Assembly: GCF_032362555.1 (NCBI RefSeq)
Contig: NC_083506.1
Coordinates: forward strand, 9,657,501 to 9,721,500
From: Amyelois transitella
Lineage: Eukaryota > Arthropoda > Insecta > Lepidoptera > Pyralidae
Reading direction: 5' to 3'
Length of the DNA: 64,000 nt
The notes under the pieces were generated by a model. It saw nothing but the letters and a program-made list of their open reading frames with translations. It was not told where the DNA came from and made no database searches. Shown here in pieces: positions 53,199 through 64,000 of the stretch. Every line of letters starts with the position of its first letter. Positions within the stretch are counted from its first letter, which is position 1. The position numbers and the translations under genes were made by a program.

Positions 53199-55657
53199 TT
53201 AATAATTTAAAATATTAATAATATTATAATGCGCAATTCACTGTAAAAATAAAATAAATTACATTTCCGTTACGCCGACCGCGTTAAATATTCGAAAATG
53301 AATATCATGCGGTTGTATTAAGTAACAGTTTTGTGTAAATGCGGCCAGTTAAAAAGTTAAAAGTTTTCTGATACAATTATAAGTGCTTTGTGTTCATTTG
53401 GTCACAGTTCATGCGTATTACATAATTGACACGCGCATAAAACGTTTGTATATTCGCGTTTCATATGAATCTTCTTTAAATTTTTGGCCAAATAACGGCT
53501 AAGCGGCAGGTGCAAGGGGCGATAGAAACAAACAAAAAACGAAACAATTGAGAAATCCAAGAAACATTTATGTATTTGAATTTTATCGAATTATAATACT
53601 TATATCCGCTACATTAGACCTACCATGTTATTTTATAAAAGCAACAGAGACAAAAAAAAACATAGAATTGAGAACAATCTCCTTTTCAGAAAGCCGTTAA
53701 TAGATATTCCTTATATTTTAAGTCCGTATGAGGCGTATTGTAAGCTGAAATTGTAAGAAATAAACATTATGATCGAGTGTCGTAGTTCTTAGAGCTACGA
53801 CTACGGGCTACGAGTCTACGAGCTTTGCTACGAACTAGTCCATCGTAGAGCTAACTTCTGCGTAACTGTTACATAATAGCAAAATGAAAATAAATCATAA
53901 AGTTTTTTAATGGAATATAAGTTTGCTATTTTTAACAAGTACCTATAAGATACAATATTCATAATTTCTTCTTATGTGGTTAAAGAGTCTTACAAAACTA
54001 AAATATTTTCAAAACTATGAGCATCATGGGGCATTATTAAAATTATTTGGTTTGATATTTTTTATGCCTTTTGTGTGTATAAGCTTTTTAAACAAGATCG
54101 GCTGTTTTCCTAATGGGGCAGACAGAGTTAATTCACAAGTGAGATTAGAGAGATTAAGAGAAAAAAAGTTTGCTGTACCCCCATTGCTTAAAAATATAAC
54201 TTAATTTATAAGCCTTTGATTGACTTTCACATGGAATCAATTATGCAAATAAGCATATTATACGTCAATACATCCCTCATCACAGGTACAAAACATTTAA
54301 ATATTAGCAAATACAGATAAAAACTAGATATTCCCAGAGCGGCTGTCACCTGTTGCGATACCCCATAGACGCAATCATAGCACCTCAATCTATGATCCTA
54401 ATGATCGCCTTTGAAGCTGCCGCGGCGGCTCGGACGCACAAACACGCGGACACCGCACCTCGTTATTAAGTGTGAATTCTACAAATTGTTCACAAATATT
54501 TGCGTCTACCTGTGCCTTTTTTACCAACATTCGTTAATGCCGTGACTGAATGGACGACCCGGTAAACGCTGTTTCAGATTAAGCACGGCGAATTAAGGGA
54601 ATTGGTGCTAGGAGGAATGTCTGGGAGGTATTTATTTTTTATGATTAAATATTTAATTTAATTATGTTTTTTTTGCTTTGTATATAGACTAATGGTTGAA
54701 CAAGCTTTTGACCATAGTTTTGCTTGCAAATTTTGTATTAAAAATTTCATGAGAGCAGTGGGTACTCGTATAATGCCTGTCTTTCTATATTAGATGCCTT
54801 GGTCGCAAAAGTCGCTGGGTCTAAGTATTTGAAATTTAGCATATTGTTGTCAAGAGGTGCGTTAAGAGAGTATTTTGGAAACAACGGTCTGTGCCTCATT
54901 AAGTAAGCGGAGCTTCGGGCATACTTTTGTTTATAATAGGGATATATCTTTCAACATCCTGTATCGGAATGAATGATATGAACATGAACCTGTAGGACAA
55001 ACCATTTTACTATTTTGTGCTTGTGAAAATGTATGTTTCGCTAAGTAGACAAATGTAATAAGGCAGGCAAGAAAAAGTTCTAATTATCAAATACGAGTAT
55101 CTTCGTTAGTTATAGTAGTAGCAGACGTTGTGTGTTGACCACTCGTAAAACGTGCTGTCAGACAGGCCGACAGTTTGGCTGAGGATTCTCTAATACTCAT
55201 ATAACGTCCTTTTTATTGAGTGTAAATAATTGACTTGGAATCAACACCGCCGCCATCTGCTAGCCTGCGTTTTAACACTCCTTTTCGGATTTCTCACTTA
55301 ACTTTAATGTTCTCATAAAATTTTACGTTTTATATAACTCCAATGAAAACTCACTCTTATCCCTGGTCATGTCTAAAGTCAAAATCGTGCATTTGTCTGT
55401 ATTTGTATATTACTCTGCTGAGATTAAAGAATCTCTATCTCGGTTAACCCTTTTGATAAAGCGACATGCGTGGTCACATTTGATGTAATTTACATCGGCA
55501 AAACCGATGCTTAATTATAATATTGTATATGTATTTTGTTATTTAAAGAATCCGGCAAGTAAGTTGGCTTCAGATTTGTGGTAAGGTGTCGCGTATGACC
55601 GACCACTATGGCACAGTGTAAACCACTTAAATGTTGGTTAACAATGAGTTGATTATT
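53199..55657. other. AT-rich intergenic DNA
   Basis: No gene is seen. Seven CTACG/CGTAG words cluster at 53778-53855. A GC-richer island lies at about 54400-54560. CCGCCGCCATCTGCTAG at 55249-55265 is a weak CTCF-like match. Confidence 0.35.
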
Positions 55658-55692
55658 TCAGATTTTGTATACTTGAAGTATACAAAATCTGA
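55658..55692. repeat. Near-perfect palindrome, 17-bp arms with 1-base spacer
   Basis: The arm TCAGATTTTGTATACTT (55658-55674) is mirrored by its exact reverse complement at 55676-55692. Function unknown. Confidence 0.9.
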
Positions 55693-58180
55693 TAACACAT
55701 ACTAAAAATGTTAAACACATTGTCCACAACTTTCTGAGATTAGCGCTTGTATATAAGCGCTTATCTACGCGATAGAGAAAATAGGGAGGGGTACTTAATA
55801 ATAATGTAGTGTTCATATCTTAATTTATCGCAGTATCCCGTGGATATCATAAGTAGATTTGAAAACTGAAGCATTACGATAGACATGTTCTCATTGCAAA
55901 ATTTAATTACAAATAAGGAGTATTTCATTATCGTCTTTTGTTTCATTGAAAAACATGCGGGCAAACAAAATCATATTGCTCAAAGTTTAATATCTTGAAA
56001 GTAAACCTATAGTTGATTAAAATCGTCAATTAATGTCGTGCTATTGAGATAAACAATAAAATTACACGGGTTCGGTATCCCATTGTCCAGTGTGCTAGCG
56101 ACCTTCGGTGGACGGTCAATATTTGTCAGTCATGGACACTGTCAGATTGTATACAATAAAGCTTAATAACCTGAGGCGATAGTGTACAATGAGGCTTGAT
56201 AATCAACAATATCCTAAAGCGGTTATATAAAGTGGCGGCTCGTTGCATTTGTCTCAGATAAGTTAATTATTCTAGACTTTAATTACATTTCAATTTTCAA
56301 ATTTATATTTGTTCGAAAGGGTAGTTCAATCAAAGTACAATGTAAACTTACTTAATTCAATTACAATCAGTAGAGGAACTAAATTTTATTTGGGGCCCAG
56401 GTACTTATTTGATTTCCGTCTATTATTATATGGAATTTTACCTTCAAACATATGATTTTTTGAAGTACCTAGTATGCCTATTCAATTACCTAATTCTAAT
56501 AAATGAGGAAAATTTATTTTTATTTCTTTATGTTGAGTATTATTCTTTACCACACTGATAGTTTCAATACTTATGACAGATATAGCATAAGCGTTAACCG
56601 TTGAATTATAATGGTCCTACTTCGTTAGTGAGACAATAATTCTGTGGTCCTACTGCAACTTGTCGGACATTTGGTAGTATAGTGGGGCACTCACGCCAAA
56701 TGGCGTTGTCGCCTAAGGCACGCGATACGCACCGCAATATTCAATTTATTAACTTCTTATAAGTTTGTAAGGTCCGAACAAATTTAGTCTTTTTAAGTAT
56801 CTACATATCTCTAAGACAAAAATATGTTTCTGTTTTTATAATCTCTAAACAAGATTACAGAAACGACAAGAATTGCTGGACAATGATTACCAAAAGATAA
56901 ACTTAAACATTGTTATGAGACACTTTTCTTTGAAAAGCGTTAGTTTTATAAATACATATACAAGCAAGACTTCCCTCTTAATTAGCATTAAGAGAAGAGC
57001 TGCAGTGCTTCTTTACTTTATTACTATGGCTAACATAATTACTTCTTGCCATTGCCAAGCGATTTTTTCACTTTTCTGAACCATAAAACATTTGCACTTT
57101 ATTTGTGCGAGCCTTACATCAAGTGCTGCATTATTAACTATCATTCAAACGTTACCGCTGAATGGGCGGCTTTTGATAAGTGTCCGTGAGTTCGACCTGT
57201 TTACGGCAAACGAAATTGAAATGATCAATCATGGAATGACAAGCAGCTCTTACAAAACCTGCTGTTTAAATCAATTCACATTGTGTTTAATGTCCAAAAA
57301 ACTCGTGTTTTCCTTCGAGCTCTTTAAAAGTGAGTGCGTTCTGACATAAAATTCGTTTCTGTCTTAAAGATTACTTGCAATTCTCATTACTCTCAGATAA
57401 TGCGTTTTAAATAAGTAATATAACGTTTATTTAAGTATTTGAGTATAAATAAAAAAAAGAAAGATAGAATATAATATAACGAGTAATTTAAAAATCCATA
57501 AAAACAAGTACGATTGTTAAAACGCGAAGTTTTAATCGAATGTCAGTTTTCGCCGTGCCATACGTTCTGGAGGGTTATCTACATCCAGATTGTTACAATA
57601 AAGTGCGATAATCTCCTAAAAGGTGTTCTTGTGTTGTAGATAATTAATATTTAGGCTGAGCGCGCTGTGGCGGCGGCGCCCCGCGGCGCGCGCGCACCGC
57701 CCGCTTTGAGCCGCGCCGACTACAACCGCATTTGTCATGTTAACGCGGCAAAGGTGTGAATGACTTTTTTCTAACTATTATTAATGACAATGATAGAAAA
57801 TATTGTTTTTTGTTGCAACAGTGTTGATTGTTGTCAATTAGTTTTTTTGTTGCATCATAGAGTTTTGATTATGTGCGTGTCTGATCGATTTGTTGGATTT
57901 GAATTGAATGTTTGGATTAAAATATGGCCAGCTCCATTAGGCCTTTGGCGATATTGAATGCGGTGTTCTGTATAGCAATTTAAACAAAGAGAATAACGAC
58001 TAGCCCATGTATTTAATTTAATCAAACGACATTCAATGGCTTTCTAAATGAAGTCAATACTAAATTGTTTCGTTATGAAAAACTATAATTTGAGTATCTA
58101 TTTTAAAAATCAGGGTTACATTATTGATTGCGCTGCCACTCTGCAGAATGTACAATATCAATCCTAGTGATAACAGTCAT
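55693..58180. other. AT-rich intergenic DNA
   Basis: Small ORFs at 55761-55964, 56873-57079 and 57092-57349 show no domain. No gene is supported. The last 13 bases (58168-58180) are the left target-site duplication of the next SINE. Confidence 0.4.
57655..57735. other. Short CpG-rich island
   Basis: About 80 bases dominated by GCGGCGGCG/GCGCGCGC words in AT-rich DNA, 7.5 kb upstream of the second FoxB gene. Possible regulatory element; no ORF. Confidence 0.3.
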
Positions 58181-58450
58181 GTTAGTCATGTGCCGTGTGG
58201 TTCCCGGCACCAATACAAAAAAGAATAGGACCACTCCATCTCTTTCCCATGGATGTCGTAAAAGGCGACTAAGGGATAGGCTTACAAACTTGAGATTCTT
58301 TTTTTAGGCGATAGGCTAGCAACTTGTCACTATTCGAATCTCAATTCTATCTTAAAGCCAAATAGCTGAACGTGGCCTATCAGTCCGCTCAGGACTGTTG
58401 GCTCTGTCTACCCCGCAAGGGATATAGACGTGATTATATGTATGTATGTA
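58181..58450 (+). mobile_element. Full-length RTE-tailed SINE
   Basis: 270 bases between exact copies of TGATAACAGTCAT (58168-58180 and 58451-58463), a 13-bp target-site duplication. The 5' end can form a small hairpin (GTGCCG/CGGCAC), the body has a B-box-like ATTCGAATCTC near 58332, and the 3' end GGGATATAGACGTGATTATA plus TGTATG repeats closely parallels the 3' end of the RTE LINE at 27122-27180. This copy is the best reference for the family in the window. Confidence 0.92.
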
Positions 58451-58463
58451 TGATAACAGTCAT

Positions 58464-61400
58464 CGTACATTTAAAACTAGTGGATAGAGGAAGCTCTTGG
58501 GAATGATAGGGAAGTACTTAGGAGGGATTTTCAGAAACTTTGGCGGAAATAACAAATAAACGTGGATTTACATATTACACGGGGTTAACGAGTATTTATA
58601 TAAAACAATTATATTTTAATCGCCAGTAATATTCCAATAACTACGATTGTCGCTTTATAAATTTAATAAAATTTGCATCCACATAAGAAATATGATTCGC
58701 AAAAAAAATTGCTAAGACTACGGCTAGAATAATACAATGTCACTCTTTACAACTTTATTTTCCGAGCGTAATAATTCTCGAGAGCTACTTGTTTTCTTAC
58801 TTAAAAAATGAGCCAAATCACTGTGTTCGGGTGGGCAGCCCTCCGCCGGGCCCTCCCTGAACAATGAATAATAAGCACCAACATCATCTATCCATTTTCT
58901 TTCTCAACCCCAACAATAACAGGGACGCCAGATGAATGGAAACAATTGAAATTTAAATATTTCAAGAAAAATACGAAATGGGGAGAGAAAATATTGGCCG
59001 AGAGAGCTTTCTTTTTGAGTGGATGTGCCATTATGTGGACGGGTATTGAAAATTCCTATGTTATATTATTTTGAAACATTTTCAGGTAATATTTGCAATC
59101 CGGATAATATATACATACTAGTTTATTGCTTAAAAAGAAAACCAAATTGGATAAGTTTATACCTAAAATTAATCACTTCATTTTTTATCACATACTCAAT
59201 AAAAACTGACTGAACTGTAAGTAAGTACCTACTAACCCTAATAAGTAAATCTACTGGATACTTTCTGAAACTTAGAACACTTGTCTGTGGAACGTGTCTG
59301 TTGTAAAGTGTACGACAAAGCGAGGTTTTATTGCTTTTATCGTACACTTTTTATTATATGATATTATACTATATTTACAAGTCATCGTCAAGAGCTGAAT
59401 ATACTTTGCGACGAATTTTAATTTATTTTTACGGACTATGTTAACGTAATATTTCGAAAATCAAGAAAGTGTTCGAGTAATTAAGCAAGCCATAGCTTTG
59501 ATACTATGTTATTAAATAAACGATAGTATGTGCCAACACCAGTGTGATAAATCAATGTAACTTCCCGCGATTATATTTCGGGCTAACAACAATAGCTATT
59601 ATATTCAAAGCAAATGGACTCCTTTGTGCCATAACAGTAAAGTATTGCTTCCGGCTAATCTAGCCGATTTGATGCTATCCGACACGATAACCCATTTTTT
59701 TTAATATAGTAAATATTACTTAGGCCTATGGACGAAAATGGAAAAACTGAGGACGCCAAAGACCAGAAAATGTGGATAGAGAAATGTCGGAAGGGGAACC
59801 AGAGAGGAAAGAGGCGTGATGTTGTATATGTAGACGTGTAAACGTGACTATTTGACTACCTTGTCGACTTTGTCTACCCCGCAAGTGATAAAGAAGTCAT
59901 ATATGTGTGTGAACACCACTCGGATATATTTTAGTGGTACTTTATTCTACTCTTCCATTAACCACATAGCTCGTTGGTCTTTATAGTATGTTAAACATAA
60001 ACTAATCGAATACAGGACATCTTCCCTTTGAAGTCAGTAAATGCGACAGTTTTTCCAATGAATTAAACATGTTATTGTTTCCGTGGCGGGTGGAGGGAGC
60101 GGGGAGTGCGCGGGCGTCGGTATTAACGTGTGTTTCAGAGATAACATCGGCCGACAAACTCGATTAGCGGCTCGAGTGGCTCTCTTTGCGTGTGGTGCAA
60201 GTTATAAGAGCGAAAATACATATTTATTTATAGAGTGAACCTAAATAAAATTTATGATATTCTTCATACTAATATTTTGAGTGAAAGAGGAACATACTAT
60301 GTATGTGTTCGTGAAAATCTACAGAACGGATTTGGATGTAACTTTGCTGGAATGTAGCTTGTTTATCGACTGTCAACTCAAATAAACATCATAGTAACAC
60401 ACATGCTTCAATTTATATGCGAACAAAGTCAGGGGCAAAAGAATTTCTACTTACTAGCTTTTCAGTTTTATTTATTATAAATCTCAAGATAATAAGTCTT
60501 TTCCTAGATTGACTCTTACAATATGCGCGGGAAGAGCACATTCTCTCGGTCTCTTGCTAATTTAATTACGTTATTCAAGTTAGGTCTTTTGAAATTCGTC
60601 ATTTTTACGAGCAGTGCAGTGCACTAATAAAGCATTTTTACTTATTCGAATTTAAAAATAAAACCATTATTGCCCGCATATTGGCATGCATACTTCGTAG
60701 TGCAATAGACATACATTAACATTTTTCTTAAAAAAAAAATCAACATGAAATTTACAAATTGGAAAATATTTTTTTTTGTCATCCATACCACACACCAAAG
60801 TATTACTGACGAGTAAGTACATTATCAACACAATTTATATGAGTGAAAGCATCAAAACAAGACGCGTTATATGCATGTTCATAGGTATTAATCTCATGTA
60901 GTGCTCATACCATATTAGTACGTAAATGTGTCCTAGAGAACGATTTTAAAAAGTAGATTTTTGTTTGGAGCAAGAGGTCTGCTTTTAAAAATTTGTGTAT
61001 ACCTACAGCTAACATCGGATTAATTCTGTTCAGTTCAGCTCTAGTGACAGACAATAACGCTGAGTATTCTATAGTAATATGTATTACAATTTACTTTGAC
61101 TTACAAACGTTATCCTTAAAAGATTTTGATAGTACGAAAATAGAATTTATAAAATTTTATTTTGTTTATTTATGGCTTCTACGAAATCGTAGCATCGTCG
61201 TAGCCAGTGCTACGAAGAGCGATCATGTTGTTTATCAGAACTAAAAGTTAATTTCGGAGTCATAATCTCACTAAGTCGAAGTTAATTACTTTTGGCTCTC
61301 ACAAACGAGGCTTTGGCGGTAAGTTAGCCGGCTCCATAACTCATCCCAACGCGCATCCTCCTCTTAATATGGTGTGCGTACGCAGACGCATCGGCGCAGC

Positions 61401-64000
61401 AAGAGAGAGACGCAACCATGCGAATGAAAGGGACAGTATCATCGGACATAATACGGAATGTTTATAGCTTGAGAACTTCCTTTTAATTTTTTTGGAAGCA
61501 CTATTTCAAATATTGTTTTAATTGATTGCCCGCAGACCTTTTGGCGGCGGAGAACTCCTAATTATAGGTTCCTATTATTTCTGAGTTTACGGCGCTGCAC
61601 TGTGACTCTGACAGCGGCGATTGAACGTATCATGTTTATTTTGTTCATGTTTAATTTACGTAAGCCTTCCACTGTAATTTACTAAATTACGGAGGAGATC
61701 GAGCGGTTATAAACCTCTTCTAAGACAGAAAGGTCTCTGGTTTGGAAATAAGTGATTCAGTTAATCTTTGCGTTAATCTGTACGCCTAAAAATAAAATCC
61801 TTTAAGCTTATTCAAATAAAGTACCTACTTGAAGACTTCCAACAAATTTACTAATATATACTACTTACTATATAATAGGATTTTCAATGAATAATGATTG
61901 TCGCCTTCACGCATAACAATAATTTTTACCTGCACATTAAGTTTAGTTATTTTTATTTAGCTAATTTTTTTACCAACGTCAATAGGAAATCCACATTCAT
62001 AGTTACATAAAGAACAAATTATCTCTTTTTTATTTATAGAACTCATAATTATCTTTGACGATACTAAGCATTATACTACATTCAACAGAGAAGAGTAAGA
62101 GGCTTAACAATGTTAAGCCTTGGTCAAGACTACCCTAAAACTATAGGGTTGCATAAAAAATTGTTAAATCATGTATGAAATAAAAAAAGATGCAGGGGCC
62201 ATGCTAAGTAAAAATATAGTGTCTCTTTCTACTTCAAGCGTTTTAATGTACAAAAGTTAAATACCAAAGTACTTATTAACTTTTGCGTGTAGCATCATGC
62301 CCGTAGGATTATAAAAAAAAATTGCCTTTGTTACTTCTCAAAATTTTGTTTGTTTCTGTGTCAGATATAGTTTAAATGGTTATAAGAAAAAAATATTTAT
62401 TCTAGCAACTATTTTTGTTGCTGTTTTCTTTTTGATGCATAATAAGAAAAAAGGAAAAAAGGGTAGTCATGTAATTTTGAATCTAAAAATAATCATTATA
62501 ATACGGTGTTGTTCTGGCAACTACTTTTGAATTTTATCGTTATACAAAAAATATTAACGAAACTTTTCTCTTAAATATAGGTATTAGTAAGCAGACGTGT
62601 AGATAAAGGTATGCGACAAGGTATTATCTTTCCTGATCTAAAGCGCCATATGTTATGCAAAGAGTTGGTAACGACTGAATATCAAAATTCACACGCACAG
62701 AGCCCACATAAATCATCCAGTTACAATTTCAACGTCTAAAGAGTAATTAAAAACACATCACGTGTTTAACAAACCCTTTATTGCTCAATCATGAGTACTT
62801 ACAATTTGTAATGTAGGTAAGAATGGTACAAGATTTCTTAAATAAGCAGAGTCGTAAAAGTAATACCATACGGTAAAGTACATTCTCTCAAAATATTTGC
62901 ACCCTTAGTGTTTAGCTAAGTTCGCGATACGTAAATAGCAGGTTTAATCTGTTTAGTTAATAGCTCTAAATATGATGACTTTTAATATCGACCGCCGATA
63001 AATTGCCTGCAATTATATAATCTAGACCCATACAAATACTCTACGAGTTCACACCAAAGTATGTTCAAGAATATTGTTTTACCTTTGTTTTATTTAATAA
63101 TTCCACACAATCTTAAGATTTAGAGAGGTTATACTTAATGCTAATGTATTCTTACTTTATCTTTGGTATATTTTCTTCCTCTGATTTCATTTAAATATAA
63201 GTATAAACGGAAACACAATAAAACGACCAATATCATTACTGGTGCAATTTAACAATAAAACAATTAATTACAATAAAACAGTTACAGTTACCAATAAAGA
63301 TATCGGTAACGATAACTGTTGTATTGTATCACTGTACATAAATAGAAACTGTATTATCTATATCACAGATATCAGAGTAAGACCTGTAATATTCCGATTT
63401 TTGTGATCTATAAGTATTTACTCACCTCACTTGTTTATCCGTTATGATTTCTTGTAAAATTTTAAAGTTCTGACTTTGTGAACAATTACATTATCGTTAC
63501 TAAAAACTCTTACTTACTATCTTACCTGTGTACGTTTATGTATGTTTGCATTTGAAGGTACTTTATTGGTATCAAGCCCAGGTGCCAGATTATCTTCTAA
63601 CTGGCTACCTTTTCTTAACTATCACTTACTATTTATTTTCTTAAAGAAAAAGCTCATGTTGAAATAAATGGTCTCTCATTTTTTCCGTGATTTAAAAAGT
63701 TAGCTGGACTTTAGTGTTCGCATCCACAGTCTTGAACCTGATCTTATTCTGAGGCTTTTTTGGCGAATGGACTTTAATTGGAGACTGTAAAAAAGAGGAA
63801 TGCGCCCGCATGACCGCAGCCAGGGTATGCCCATTGTCTTTTACGCACCTCTATAAATTTAACCCTTACTTCGGCATATCACCAGCGTGTTTATCTGTTC
63901 GCGGTTAGACTCTGCCTTTTTATTAACCGTTATTATTGGCTAAACGTGACATCCTTCAAACATGAATGTCTATGATCAACAACGAACTGAAGGACATCTA
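58464..64000. other. Intergenic DNA to the window end
   Basis: No gene is recognised; the ORFs at 59019-59213, 59123-59347 and 60993-61244 show no domain. GC-richer islands at about 60080-60190 and 61315-61480 (CGCAGACGCATCGGCGCAGC) are candidate regulatory elements. The rest is AT-rich. Confidence 0.4.
59855..59915 (+). mobile_element. 3' fragment of the RTE-tailed SINE
   Basis: GACTTTGTCTACCCCGCAAG followed by TGATAAAGAAGTCATATATG matches the SINE tail region. Short and diverged. Confidence 0.5.

Noticed and set aside
55658-55692. microRNA hairpin
   Set aside because: The stem is only 17 bp with a one-base loop, too short and too tight for a miRNA precursor.

Overview
The window looks like nuclear DNA of a lepidopteran, probably a moth. 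It is AT-rich, carries two intronless insect FoxB-type forkhead genes, and is full of SINEs, an RTE-type LINE, a DIRS-like element and a Kabuki/CsRn1-type Ty3/gypsy element of kinds known from insects, several of them in Lepidoptera. The species cannot be named from sequence alone. I see no rRNA, CRISPR, operon or bona fide tRNA gene.

Host genes: two FoxB paralogues face each other about 42 kb apart, at 6688-7455 (+) and 49315-50100 (-). They match the linked Drosophila fd96Ca/fd96Cb pair. Each has a forkhead domain, an eh1-like FTIDALL motif starting at residue 186, and a proline-rich tail. Within the forkhead box, 77 codons are nearly identical even at silent sites, while codons on both sides are strongly diverged. 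This points to recent gene conversion.

Mobile DNA, left to right. (1) 3069-5264: a 652-codon gag-protease ORF fused to remnants of RNase H and integrase, followed by one recognisable LTR; it is a deletion derivative or a domestication candidate. (2) 19297-24390: a structurally complete DIRS-like tyrosine-recombinase retrotransposon with split inverted repeats and an internal complementary region. Its gag probably has a spliced first exon, and its RT box reads YLND instead of YxDD. (3) 27122-30428 (-): a full-length RTE LINE with one intact ORF and a 12-bp target-site duplication. (4) 32301-32525: a fragment of the same LINE family, inverted as expected from twin priming. (5) 34414-40537: an intact gypsy element of the Kabuki/CsRn1 type with two LTRs that read as identical. 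(6) About fifteen copies or fragments of a SINE whose 3' end matches the RTE tail, including a full copy at 58181-58450 with a 13-bp duplication, and a separate tRNA-derived SINE at 47025-47340 with a 10-bp duplication.

The rest is mostly unique AT-rich DNA with a few GC-richer islands that may be FoxB regulatory elements, two CTCF-like motifs (one inside a MITE), degenerate tandem repeats and two long hairpins. The picture is a developmental transcription-factor pair in a large non-coding landscape that retroelements have invaded recently. The strongest leads are the FoxB conversion tract, the DIRS element with its splice/repeat leader and mutated RT box, the LINE/SINE shared tail and the gag-protease fusion ORF.
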